From: Pyrocephalus nanus
Lineage: Eukaryota > Chordata > Aves > Passeriformes > Tyrannidae
Direction: 5' to 3'
Length of the DNA: 64,000 nt
Assembly: GCA_038380795.1 (NCBI GenBank)
Contig: CM076261.1
Span: forward strand, 7,570,556 to 7,634,555
Shown here: piece by piece, positions 1-12,516 of the stretch
Position numbering within the stretch: the first letter of the stretch is position 1
Layout of the letters: every line of letters starts with the position of its first letter
Notes under the pieces: generated by a model
The model's database searches: none
Seen by the model: the letters and a program-made list of their open reading frames with translations, nothing else
What the model was told of the DNA's origin: nothing
Program-made: the position numbers and the translations under genes

Positions 1-919
1 CTGTATAGAGAAATTGATAGCAGACTAGACCTGGTTGCATAGGTATCTGTATTACTCTGTGGTCTCTGGGGACTTGTTTAATATTCACAGTACAAGTAAA
101 GTTTTCCTGCAAGTCCCCCAAAGCACCCTTTCCCCTGCCCCTCTCCTGTGTTGGACTGTTGATTCTCTGCATTATTCAGAAGTAAAATGTCACTCTGACC
201 AACCATAAACTATGTTAACAGCAGAATAAACAAGAGCATAATGTTTGTACAGTTTGCAAAATTTGTATTATGCACTGTAAATTGAAGGAGTAATGACCTG
301 CCTCTCTGGTTTTAGGCACAACTCTGTCAGTCACAATGAACACTGTGCATTTTTCTCCCCCTGAAATGCATATCAGCATTAGCAGTGTAAATGCCTTGCA
401 TATAATTTGAAAAATTTATATGTATTTGTTTCCCCAGAAACCTTTGTAGTTCCTGAATTTTATGCTGTTTGCTGTTGGAGCATGTAAATCTCATCTATTA
501 TCTCTTGATGTCCAGGGAAACTTTGAATATGTCCATATAAAGGTGCTCCAGGATATTGTAGAGTTAGACATAAATGAATAGCCAAGATGTGGCATTTTTT
601 CTTACAGTCATTTTGTCTCTCTCACATTTGTCAGTCATAATATGTGGTTAATTAATGAAGGGTGAGTTACTCTATTTACACTATCAACAGTGTAGTGTCA
701 CTATATAGGATTTTCATTCCTGGCTGTATCGTTGTCAGTACAGCTGAAGACAACACAAGTTTGTTGAATAAATCACATACATTTACTTTAGATTGATATT
801 TTCAGTGTAAAAGTACTTCTTTTGAGAAAGTAAAATAACTTCCTTACTTAAGGGATAATGAAGAAGAAATATGAGAATTACATGTTATAGGGAGAAGACA
901 GAGAAAGAGGCTTCTGGGA

Positions 920-1800
920 TTACATAGAACCATGAGTGTCACATCTACATGTCTTCTAAATACCTCCAGGGATGGTAACTCCATCACTTTCCTGGGCAGC
1001 CTTTTTCAGGTTTTGAAAACCCTTTCCATGAAGAATTTTTTCCTAAGGTCATTTCCTCCCTTCCAGTTACTTGGGAGAAGTGACTGACCTCTCCACCATG
1101 CTACAACCTTCTTTTCTTCAGGCTAAACAGCCCTTGTTTCCTGAGCTGTTTCTCTTAAAGCTTGACCCTTCACCAGCTCAGTTGCTCTTCTCCGGACATC
1201 TTCCAGCACTGCAATGTCTTTGTTCTTGTGAGATGCCCAAAACTGAATATAGGATTTGAGATGCAGCCTCAGCAGTGCTGAATACAGGGGTATGATCTTG
1301 TCCTTGTCCTGCTGGCCACACTATTTGCTGTACAAGCCAGGGTGCCACTGGCCTTCTTGGCCATCTGGGCACACTGGCTCATGTTCAGCCGCTGTTGACC
1401 AGCACCCCTAGGTCCTTTTCTGCTGGCATGCTTTCCCACCACACTTTTCCAGCCTGTAGTACTGCATGGGATTGTTGTGACTCAGGTACAGGGCCCGGCA
1501 CTTTGGCTTGTTGAACCTCATACAATTGGCCTCGGCCCGTCCATCCAGCCTATTGAGATCCCTCTGTAGAACCTTCCTGCCCTCCAGCTGGATGTAACTC
1601 CATCACCACCACTCTCTGGGCCTGGCCATTTAGCCAGCCAGTGTTTTATCCGGCAGTGTATCTGTCCAAGCCATGAGCAGCCAGTTTCTCCAGGAAAATG
1701 CTTTGGAAAACAGTGTCAGAGACTTTAGAAAAGCCTAGACAGATGACATCCACGGTCCTTCCCTCATCCACTGAGCAGGTCACACATCATGCATTATCAG
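920..1800 (-). mobile_element. CR1 LINE fragment, reverse orientation, 3'-truncated
   Basis: Read on the minus strand, this matches the 3' part of a CR1 non-LTR retrotransposon. At the high-coordinate end are degraded reverse-transcriptase-like codons. The segment around 1380-1560 resembles the CR1 ORF2 stretch encoding the arginine/asparagine-rich '[12 protein letters not shown]' type motif, and the conserved 3' segment around 955-1000 is the complement of the CR1 'gaggt..gagtcaccatccctgg' block. Frame breaks are frequent, so it is dead. The terminal octamer repeats and roughly the last 90 bases of a CR1 3' end are missing at about 920. An internal deletion is likely near 1590, where two distant ORF2 blocks lie side by side. 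Boundaries are approximate. Confidence 0.88.
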
Positions 1801-4800
1801 AAATGTATTGCTGCATTCTTGGCATATTGAGATTTCATAATCTTCTGGAATATATGGTCCATGAAATAACTTCACAAGGTTCACACAACTAATATGTACA
1901 TTCACATGCATTTCTTTGTTCAGCTATAATTTGCAAAAACACAGGTTTGTGTGAAAAATAAGTAAAACTTCTGATCCTTAAATTGATCCCTGAAATGCAT
2001 TCTGAATCAATTAGATCAGAACAGTGTGATTTTTAGAAATACACTTTACAAGTAAACAAATTTACTTTTTGTTCCCTATGAAAATGCCTCATTTGTTCTT
2101 CCAGTGAACAGGTGGTGATGATTTGGTAACTGAAGGAGCAAAAAAGAATTTTTTTTAAGGGTAGTAAGAAAAAAGAATACCCTTGATCTCCCAGAGGTGC
2201 ACTGTAGGTTGGAAAGTGTCCTCATGTGTTTCTAAGGCTCAGAGGAGCTACATTCATAGGCTGCTTTGACTAATCACTCTGCTAAAAAAAGCTACTTCGG
2301 ACCCTCTTCTTCAATAATCTAATGTCCAAGATTTCAACTTGAACATACAAAATAAGGCACCTGGCAAAATGATGGAGCACAATGCTTGTTGCAGAACCTT
2401 TTACAAGAGAGCATTGTAAAGTGTTTCTACAGTAGCTAACTAGCATGATCATGGCCCTGAAGAATAACAAGAATAGAGAGTTAAAGGGCAGAAGATGAAA
2501 AGTCACAAAAAAAAACCTCAGAGGAGAGAACACAGATTCACACGAAGAACAGTTAAGGGCCAAGGGTGAGGAACTGATACAACAAAATAATTAGTGCAAG
2601 CTGAGTGAATGAGAAGGGAATCAGGAGGATGAAAAGTGTGGAAATATGTAGGGAAAAAATAATATCTTCCCATGATGTGAAAGTTAAATATAATGAAACA
2701 GTGCATGACAAACTAAAGACAGCATGTATCAGGTTATAGGAACAAATGGCAGAAGGTGGTTCTGCTATTTCAGGTGGAATATGAGAACTGTGAAGGTCAG
2801 AGAGGGCTTCACTTATGCAGGATAACTCACCCAAGGAGGCTTTCAGGAACCAGGGACTGCAGACAAGTTATGTTTTGGTAGTACCACAGGGACAGAGAGA
2901 ACTGGCCTTGGTAATAGGCTGAATGCTGAGAGACCTCTTTCTTGCTCTGCAGCGACAAGAATTATGTTCTTTCCTTGTAGACTTTTGCCGATGTTATTAC
3001 TTAGCTGTAAAGTCTGTGGCTTATAATTCTGAGTTTCTGTTGTCTGTCCCTAAACAGGTGCTGATGCTTTTTTTTAGTTTCTCTCCAATTATATAGAAGT
3101 AGTTATTTATTCATTGTTTTAATTAAACTTTAATAAATACATTGGAGACTAGCTCACATTTTGCTTCACTCATGTTAATGACTCCATTACATCTTCATCT
3201 GCTTGAAGATAACTGATGAAACCTACTGAAAATTAAGGCTATAAATTTACAGGTAGGAATTTTAGCCTAATCAATATTTTGCTGCTGATGATAATTTAAT
3301 CTTATGAAATACGTTGGCTGTAAGATGGAGAATCAATGTTTGGACATGAAAAACAGGTGTCAAGTTTGACCAGGACATTACTATCACAATATCTGGAGGG
3401 CAGTGGATTATGTCAGGAAGCAGAGCAATAATTCTGTCAAATACAGTATGTGAGAAACTAATGAAAAAGTTAGAAACAGTAGTTCTCACTTGTGAGCTCG
3501 AGTCCTTCAATAACATATTCATCTGGTTTTGGTTTTATCTCACATCCCTTCTCCCTCTCTTTTCGTTTAAGCTGCAATTAAAAATACAAAAAATATGGTC
3601 TCTACTTCAGCCAGTCTCTTTATTATGTTCTGAGATCTGATTTTGTTTAATTATGGCATAAGGAAAGCTGTGCATTGTGTTTCAATGTTCCTAACAGCTA
3701 CTACTTGAAAGAGGACCAAAGCTATGTGGTCACACAAACAAATACTGTAAGATTAAAAAAACAGTCAGAGGCAGAGAAGTAGAGCAACGGAGAGGAAAAT
3801 CTAAACACATTTGTTCATCCACAAGCGCTAACATGAGAAAAGAGTTCTAAACATGTAATTTGCAATCAAAGATAAAAACGAATGCTGTATTAAAATAAGA
3901 AGTAGGAAGTTTTCCTCCAGTGTATGAGAAAGCTCTGATTCTGCAGTCTGTTTTCCTATACTACTTCAATTTTACCTGTCTACCAGGAGGCATTTTAACA
4001 GAAAGGAAGAGGCCAAATAAAACATCTTTGCTATTAGTTATACTGCTAAGCTTTGGAAAGGGTTCGGATAACATGCTGAAAGCACAATGGCTGAGGAAAA
4101 ATGTTGTTTATACGTATGCTAATATAGAAATAATGGCATCATTTTGGAAAGGGGTCTCTCCAGACTCTGTGTTTGCAGCTCCAGTAATATGGAGAGTTCA
4201 GGTCTGGCACCTAATAAAAGTGGTCATTCTAGGTCAGCTGCTCATGTTACACTGGGATTTGCTCATCTTTGGAGCCATCTTTCCATCATTTGAGAAGTCT
4301 CACTCCCTCTCTCCTTTTGTGACAACAGGAGCCACTCCATCACTACCAGCTCCTAGTATTGCCGGATGCATCAGCAGCTGCTACAACTCTCATCTACTAA
4401 TTGCGGGAAATACCAACACTGTGCTGTCTCTCTGTGAATAGTTAGATGTCAGTCACATGCTCACAGCTTACAACCAACATGTCTGTACACTTGCAGTGCT
4501 TTGCAGCAAACACACTTGACCTTTAATTATACTCTTACAGCGACAAAGCCACAAAGTCGGGATGTTTTAGCACAATTCTTGCAAAAGCAGAGCAAGATGT
4601 GAAACGTGTTCAGAGCTGCTCTCTCCCTGAGGATTCACATGTCACCTGAGAAAAAGAGCTGGCATGGGACCAGAAGTTACAGTATTCCTGTCTTTTAAAT
4701 AAATCTGAAACTAATGGCCACTTTCCTTATCAAAATTCCAAATAAATGAGAAGCTTTTGCTAAAGATGTCGTGTCTTTGTACAGACCTCCCATTAGGCCT

Positions 4801-7064
4801 CCAGTTCACCTTAATAGTGAATAGTAATAGTACCTTAGGCCGCTGAAAACAACGCCATGAGGCTTTTAGGCAATTCTCACCTTGTATTTCTAGATATCAT
4901 TAGCTAGTCATTGGACTCCTGGGGGAAGTTCTGCAATGGACTGCTCTTATTTCCATACCTTCTAGAAAGAGAAATCAACATATTCCAGAAATTGTGTTTT
5001 CCTGATACATGCCTGCAAAGCTGAGATAGCACATAGGGAAGGAATACTGCATTCAGTTATTGTGACTTTATGGCGTTAGCTTCAAGTGGTGATAATGTCC
5101 TTTCAGTATTCCAGTTAGGATCTTAGACCCCATGGAAACCTTCACATCTGTCATGAAATCTCAGGCTTCAACATTCTTTGTTCATTGCTGTTCCATTTTC
5201 CAGTAGGGTGGTCCGTAAGTTAACGTCTTGTCTTTCATCACATGCGGAAGCCATATGATTCAAGTAGATTGAATCTTTTGCCCAGTGGATAAACGCGGAT
5301 CTGATAATTCATCTCAGAGTGGATATTAACTGCTGACCAAACGTGCTCCTCTTTGCCAGCCTTCTACCTTGAAGGAAAAATACGAAGGAAAACTGTCTTG
5401 TTCACAGAAATTGAAGTGCTCTGTGAAAATGTCATGACAGATTGCAAGACTAAATTTGTCATTTGTCTGGTAGAGCAGCCTCCTTGCTTGACAATCAGTA
5501 CAGTCTAGTCGTCATATGGATTTTTGAGGCTTGTGCTGCACTCATTCCAAACCTTTGAGTTACGGTTGGTTTCCTGACAAACTTACCAAAACATGACATC
5601 GGAGCATATACAAGCCAGGAATATCATTAGCACCAAATCTACTATGAATCCATTTGCTAGGAGTCACAAACTTGCAGGGCTATGTTGCCAAAGAAGCAAA
5701 GTCAGCAAAGCTTGTGAGCACTGGAGAGAATGTTTTCCCAGGCAGAGATGTCTCCAGATTGAATTTACAGACTAAATCAACTGCCAACATTATTTCTTCA
5801 CAGAGCTTCTCTCTATTCCTAGAGATAAGCACTGTAGTAAATGCTTTGATTTGACAGGCAATGTCTTCGTGAGTTTTGTTAATAAAATAAATCAATGATG
5901 CATAATAGCGCAGGCAAGTTGTATTACTTCTGAAAACATTGAAATTAGTGGATTAAAAGAAAACTGTGCACTCAAGCTTTTGGTTTCCACACATTAAATG
6001 CTTGTGCGTTATTTTGAATTAAAGCATTTTGCAGATATAATGCAGACTAGCTGTTCTGTATCACAGTGTATGCCTAGCTATGTTTTAAGGCATAAACATT
6101 TCTTTGTGCACTTTCAGAACTTCACAAAACATCCAAAACCTACATAGGAACTTTTCACCTTGTGAGAGCTAAGTAATCTTCAAATATTTAATGAAAGTGG
6201 ATGCTGACTGTTTCATCATGTTAGAAATTGGTATGAAAGATTAAAGAACCATCATGGGGAGTAAAGAAGAACCAATAAGTGAAAATATGCACCTAAGAAT
6301 AAAAGAGTAATGATTTGAAAACTGTTTCAAATGTACTGTTTGGGGTTTTTTTTTAAGATTCAAGAGCCTCAGGTCTGATGTACCACTGTAGCATAACGAC
6401 CTCTAGTCCTCTTCTTACTTTACAACTGAACAGTCTGCAAGCACTTTGCAGATACCCAAGGCAATGTGCTTGGCTTAGCTTTTTAACATTGCAATTTGTC
6501 TTTTGTCAAAAGGATGGATTTATTTCCTTTGCACTCACATGGCCAATTCTGCCCCCGGATGTGTACATTAGGTATCAGGCTGCCTGACCCAAAATGACAG
6601 AGTGTATTTTACTGTAGGCAGTGTTTTACTATAATACAAGATTGAGATGTTAGCCTGTGGTCACAAGGTGAGCCATTTGCCATCTGATGAAGTTGTTTTT
6701 GTTTTGGATGCAAGTGAAACAGATGCGTTTTAGTAAGTAGAGTCAGTTGCAAAAGGAAAGAAAACCATAAACATTACCAGTTTCACTTTTCCGTATGCCT
6801 TAAGCCATGAATGTTTGATTTATACAAATGACTTCTGTTCTTCTTCAACCTCAGATACTGCGTTATAAAAGTTAAGTTTTCTATTTCCCCAACATTACTA
6901 AAAAATTACTTTATTTAGAATAATAAACTCAAAGTGAAATGCAATGACTATTCACAGCATAAAAAGTGTATGGATTGGACTATCCATATACTTCTCTGAT
7001 TGTAATAATTGCTAAGTAAACATGGTAATTAAAATTCTTTTTTCTTTCCTTTTTCTTCTCATTT

Positions 7065-7112
7065 TTCTGTATAGAAAGGTCCTTTCCATACAGGTCCTTC
7101 TGTATAGAAAAC
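7065..7112. repeat. Short degenerate tandem repeat
   Basis: Three degenerate copies of a unit of about 16 bases sit side by side. 'ttctgtatagaaa' occurs at 7065 and again at 7098, with a diverged middle copy, and 'aggtcctt' occurs twice between them. The block lies in a pyrimidine-rich stretch. No function is suggested. Confidence 0.6.
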
Positions 7113-10100
7113 TTCTTCCTCCTCTGGAATCTTGCCAGTATCTTCCATTCCTTAAGCTTCGTGTTTGTCGTTGCTGCCATGTAAAATTCTGCCCTCCGGT
7201 AAGGGTGTTCTCCTGTAAGTGTAAGCAGTGTAAGCTGCCCTTTCCTCCCCAGCACTTGGAAATGTCTCTTCCTGCTGTTGCAGCGTTTCTGACCAGTTGT
7301 GCCTGGACTGCCAACCTGTCTGTGATCTGCAATGACTTAAGGCAGTTCTGTGGCAGTACATCAGCTGTCACATGAAGGGCTCAGGTTTTTTTCTCTACAC
7401 ACGCTTATCAGTAAACATCTTATGTGAGATCACAACCATAAACTTGATGGCAGTCAAGAACACAAACCTTGTATTTTGTGAAATTTGTGCTTCAAATAAA
7501 AAGAGTGTTTTGCTGTGCTAACACAAGTTCTAATTCTATTCTCTTTGCTCTTCTCCAGCTTGTACCTTCATGCAGTTTGTGATTTTTCTTTATTTTCTTT
7601 CCATAACCTCTATAATTATCCATTTCTATTTCAACTAAAAAACCAGCTATTTACAAGCTATTTTGTCTATTTTCAGGAAAGCAAATGATAGTAAATTTTT
7701 TAATATGTCTTTTTTTTTTAATATTACTTAATAATATGGTCCAAGATAAAAATTCATGTAGTGATATTGCCTTAGTTAAATTTTGGATATGTAGATGTAT
7801 TTTAAATTGAAACAGTTAGTGTTACCATATGGACTGCCAGACTTAAAGCACATAAAAATATATTTACAGAGGAGTGAGATAACTGCAGGTAACTGCTAAG
7901 TTTCTCTCCCAGTAAGACAAACAGCTATACCTACCTCTAAATGTAATACTAAAGCCATACACAAGATAACCACAAGAGAGCTAGAATGGATACCAGCATT
8001 GTTTGTGCACTTCTGCAGCTTTTTTGAGAAACAATAAAATTTTGTAATTCTTTTAATACTAAAGCAACTTGGGACTTTCAGTGATGTCTGTGATACTGTC
8101 TGGCATTTTTGTGATTGTTGATTATGTTTTCATAATGGTATTTGTATGTAAAGTCATCTTTATAATTATTACTGGGTTTTATATGGGGAACTCTGTATTA
8201 GTGATTTTGGTAAAATTGCCCTTAGGATGTTTCAGGTGCTCTTCTTCAGTCTTTGTTAAAAGAAATGGAGAAAGTTCAAACCAGCTATTAGGAATTTTCT
8301 TTCGGGGCATTCCAAATAGTGTCTTAGGCAAGAATGAAGTATTTTTGTGTACACATAGGACAGCCTTCATTCGCTTATTTCTTTTGTCTCCACAGTATTG
8401 CAACATTTGTTTTGTTGTCCCTATGTTTCCCTATTAACTTAAGAGATAGTTCTAAGTTATGACCAGGAAACCTATTTCTATTTTTAAAATTTGAAATGGG
8501 TTGCAAATTCTGTTGAAGCAAATGGGTTTATCTGCTATAAAGTTGTACTGAAAGCAAAATTGTTTCAAAAACATACAGTTGTGTAGGTAATACTGTGGTC
8601 TGCTGAACATAATGTAAAAAATAATGTGTAGTTGTAAACTCTAGGCTTTACCTTTATCAAGAGGTTCTAGCAGCATCATAAACAACAGGATCGAATCTTG
8701 AGTCATTTGTTCATGTCGTTGCAACTGTAGATGGAATTATTGCCTTATTTAATGTGAATTCCTGGGGAATACTTTTGTATGGACCGTGATTAATGCCTAT
8801 GAAGTTGCCAGAAGCCTCCTAGGGTTTGTTCTGCCATTTGTAACTTCTTCTGTGTGTTTTTAATCTTGTTACTGCAAATTTATCTAAAGAAATTTTGAAT
8901 CGGTGATTTGGCATGAACTTGTGAAAATAGATGATTTAGACTTCCCTCTGCTAGAAAGCAAAATCACCATAATAATAGGTTCAGATTTTTTTGCTTTTTG
9001 TTTGTGCTTTTAAAGCTCTCTTACAAATATATAAGGTGGCATTGCACAGCGTGCCTAAACACAGCATGGTTTGTTCTTTCACCTATGGCATTGACATGTA
9101 GTGCTTCCCTTTAGTGACAGATAACATTCTGAGCCAAAGCGTAATTTAAATAATCAGCCTTTGTCTTTATTCAGCTGTTTTTTCATATGCCCTGAATCTG
9201 CTAAGCTGAACAATCAACCAGTACCAAGAAAAGGCTTTCTGATGAGACTTTTGGGACTTCTGCTTCTTATCAGGCAGTCTGGTTAACTTGAAGCTTTCAC
9301 TAAGCATGGCCACAGAAATAACCAAAGGTTTCCAGCATCCTTGAGCTTCCTCATTATCCAATTTCATATCTGTGGTGGGTCCCTTATGCTTCCTGTAGGA
9401 AGCTGAAAATAGCTGAAGCCTTTGTTCCCCTCTCCACTTCTTTCTGCATTTTGCCAAGGGCAGTGGAGAGAAATGAAGAAAACCAAAAGTGTCTTTTTCC
9501 TGTTTATGTGAACCAGCAGCTTTTACTACACCTGTCACTCAGGAAAGGCAGCAAGTTCTTGGGATGCATCCAGAGCATAAGACATGTCATAGTATTGGGG
9601 ACATGCACAGGAATACATGATGATGCTGTGGTGGACATCTCTTCCAGGGCGTTTGCATGTTTAAATACAACCCTAAGTGGGAAGGATGAGAAGTTCCCTG
9701 AATATGATAGGAGATTAACCTTACATGCCACAGTCTCTTAGTGTTAGTAACCATGTTGTATTTTGACTTCTGGTGCCAATTTTGTATTTTGTGGGAAACT
9801 TGGGAATGTGTGAGACTTGTTTGTCTTAAATCTTTCACCTATCAGTAGTTTTTCATCTACCCTCCTGTTCAGTTAAGGCAAAACTTCCCTTTGCTAACTA
9901 ACGGGCTTCAGGTAATGTCTGGGAACTTTTAAGGTCCCATTGCTGTAGGTAGAAAGCCACTACAGGGATCCTATGCACCATATGACCCTTTGGGGAATTG
10001 CAGCACATTGGAAAGGGAAAAGAATACGTGTCTTCTGAAAGTGCAAATCTTTCTTCAGTGTAATGGACTTCAGAACATTTTCTATGACAACCACATGTAT

Positions 10101-11794
10101 GGCTAAGCAGTGGCTGAATTCACTCATGAATTCAGGGAGGAAGCAACTACATTTGGTCTTGCAGAAGCATTTTTCTTATTTTAGTTCATAATCAAACCCA
10201 GATTTTCTCCAGGGATAGTTGTTTTGCCATATTGAACATTCTTGTAATTCTTCCAAGAATGTATCTTTTTTTGTTATTGGCAGAAGCCAGTGTTAGAAGT
10301 TGTTTCAGATCAGCGACTTAAATAAAAAATGCTTTTGTGTCACGCTAAACATTATTGTATAAATCAGTACTTAAGTGGTTCCTTGCTGTTTCCTACTGAG
10401 TTTTTTCATCTGTCGCAAACAAGGACTAGATTATGAGGGACCAGTCCCTCAACCCCTGTTCATTTATGTTCTTAATGGTAGTACTAGATGTTTAGTTCAG
10501 TTCAGAGAAAGAACTGAAGTTGACTTGTATGCTTCTGAGCTGTCATGTGAGCACTTGCTGCTTTAACTCTTAAAAGGACAGATTTTTTTAGGGTTTTGGT
10601 GGCAGGTTGCTTTTCCATTTGGAAACCACTCCTGTATTATAATAGCTGTAAATATACATTAGGGTAGTGAAATCTTCATATAAATAGAGAGAAAGAAAAT
10701 TCTAATCAAAATATTCTCTCAGACATCTAACAGTAATGTGCTTTAAGGCTTCTTGAAAGTTCTGTCCATGCAAACTCCCTGTTTAATTCTTAATTAAAAT
10801 CATTATTCTGTGGCATACCTAACTAATTGTTTAGCAGGAGTGAAAAATATCTGTGTCTTTAATAATTTTCCAGACTTAACGAACTGTATTTCTCGAAAGA
10901 AAGATATTCTTTCTTGGATACTTCTTTTTTATATGTCTTGAGTAGTCTTTTGTAATTTTAAAAAATAATACTGTTTTAATTAACATGGTTACATGCTGCT
11001 AGTGTTGATAGAATTTAAAAGGATTGCTTTCTCCTCCAATACTTAATACAGTGTGAATTCATCAAAAATTAAACAAAAAAAAAATCAGTATAGCGCAAAA
11101 TTTCATGTATATTTTAGGCTGCTATATATGGAGGCTTTGATACCTTGTTCTTCATTCAGGGAACACTCACTAGTACCTGAATGCGATGAAAAAGGTTAAA
11201 ATGCCATACCAGTCTGTGGTGGGCTGCTGACCTTGGCTTACTCAGTTGCTTTCTCTCTCCCCCTCATCAACAGGATGGGGGACAGAATAAGATGGAAAAG
11301 GTCATGGCTCAATCTGAAGAGAGGGAGATCACTTACCAATTACCATCAGAGGCAAAGCAGACTCAACTTGGGAAAAACTAATACGAATTTATGTGAGTTC
11401 AAATAGACTTGGTTAGTGAGAAACAAAGACAAAATGAAAATACAAGATTGCCCATCCTCACAGCCGTGTCCTGCAATGTGTTGGTTGGAGCCAGCTGGAG
11501 CTGTCTGTGTGTGACACAGGACAGCCTCGGCCTCTCCTCACAGGGGCCACTCTGCCAGTGCCTGAGCAGCTGCACCCAGGATACCGTCCTAGCTCACCTC
11601 TTTGTCTTGAATTAAGCACTTACCCTCCCTGACATCAGTTTGTCGTCGTTTCTGATGTCATGTATCAGTAAAGCAGAGTGCCACATATGTGTAGCTCGAT
11701 GCAGTTGTATGAAGTGCTGAGGGTGCTCAGTAATGGAATAGCCAGAGACACCCTGACTCTCATGTTGCTTTTCTTTCAGCTTACAGAGAATACT

Positions 11795-12272
11795 TAAAAA
11801 GTGGAAAGATTTCTTTCCAATGCACCACCAGTGAAGATGGTGAAGGGTCTAGACCACAGGTGTTATAGGGAGCAAGTGAGGTTGTTTAGCCTGCAGAAAA
11901 GGAGGCTCAGTGAGGACATTATCTGTCTCTACGCCTACCTAAAAGGATCTTGTAGGGAAGCAGGTGCCAGTCTTTTCTCCGAAGTAACAAGTGATTGGAT
12001 GAGAGAAAATGGCCTCAAGTTGCTCCAGGAGAGGTTTAGATTGATTTCCTAATTTAGATTAGGAAAAAATTCTTCATGAAAAGGATTGTCAAGCAATGGA
12101 AAAGGCTACCTAGGGAAGTGATACCCTAGAGGTATTTAGAAGACGTAGATGTGACACTTAGGGACATGGTTTAGAGGTGGGCCTGGCAGAGCTGGGTTAA
12201 TTGTTGGACTAGATGATCTTAAAGGTCTTTTCCAACCTTAATGATTCTCTGATTCTATTCTGTGATTCTATA
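11795..12272 (+). mobile_element. CR1 LINE 3' fragment, forward orientation
   Basis: This is a 5'-truncated CR1 copy with the canonical 3' end. The conserved landmarks appear in order: the 'cagaaaaggaggctcagtgagg' type block near 11893, the block ending 'ggcctcaag..gctccaggagaggtttagatt' near 12011-12045, the 'ggttggactagatgatcttaaaggtc' type block near 12205-12230, and terminal attct-g-gattct repeats ending at about 12272. The 83-codon open frame at 11801-12052 is a shadow of the element, not a gene. Its 3' region (auguring 'ggtatttagaagacgtagatgtgacactt') resembles the reverse copy at 920-1800, so the two probably belong to the same or sister subfamilies. Confidence 0.95.
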
Positions 12273-12277
12273 AGTAT

Positions 12278-12432
12278 CAAAGTGCTTTGCAAACTGAGGA
12301 TTTAGTTAATGCAAATTGGAGGTAGTGAGCAGGATTTTAATGATCTTACAGGGACAAGTAACTAAGCCAGAAATTGAGCTGAGGTTTCAAATTCTCCAGT
12401 ACAGGGATCTTTTCACTAAGCCCTAACACCTG
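12278..12432 (+). mobile_element. MIR/CORE-SINE-like ancient relic
   Basis: The segment reads like a degraded MIR/CORE-type SINE. It has a start resembling 'aaagtgctttgcaaac' (12280), a middle resembling 'ttacagggacaagtaactaagcca' and an end resembling 'attgagctgaggtttcaaattctcc...ttcactaagccct'. These correspond to the 'gaggttaagtgacttgccc' and 'ggaattgaacccaggtctcc' landmarks of that family. It lies between two CR1 3' ends. The identification is from recalled consensus only and the copy is very diverged. Confidence 0.5.
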
Positions 12433-12471
12433 TGTGAGTAGTACTGATCCACACAGACTTCAACTGATAGG

Positions 12472-12516
12472 TTTTAGGTCCCTTCCAACTCAGAACATTC
12501 TGTGATTCTATGATCT
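12472..12516 (+). mobile_element. Very short CR1 3' end
   Basis: About 45 bases match only the extreme CR1 3' terminus: a 'gtcccttccaactcagaacattctgtg' type block followed by 'attctatgat' octamers. Copies this short come from severe 5' truncation during target-primed reverse transcription. Confidence 0.75.

Noticed and set aside
3920..4441. 173-codon + strand open frame, longest in the window
   Set aside because: There is no recognisable domain and no splice or promoter context. In AT-rich sequence of this length about one such frame is expected by chance, so it was not called a gene.
8069..8437. 122-codon hydrophobic open frame resembling a membrane protein
   Set aside because: Hydrophobicity comes from T-rich codons (TTT, GTT, ATT). 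There is no family similarity and no start context.
11801..12052. 83-codon open frame
   Set aside because: It lies wholly inside a 5'-truncated CR1 copy and is a shadow of the repeat.
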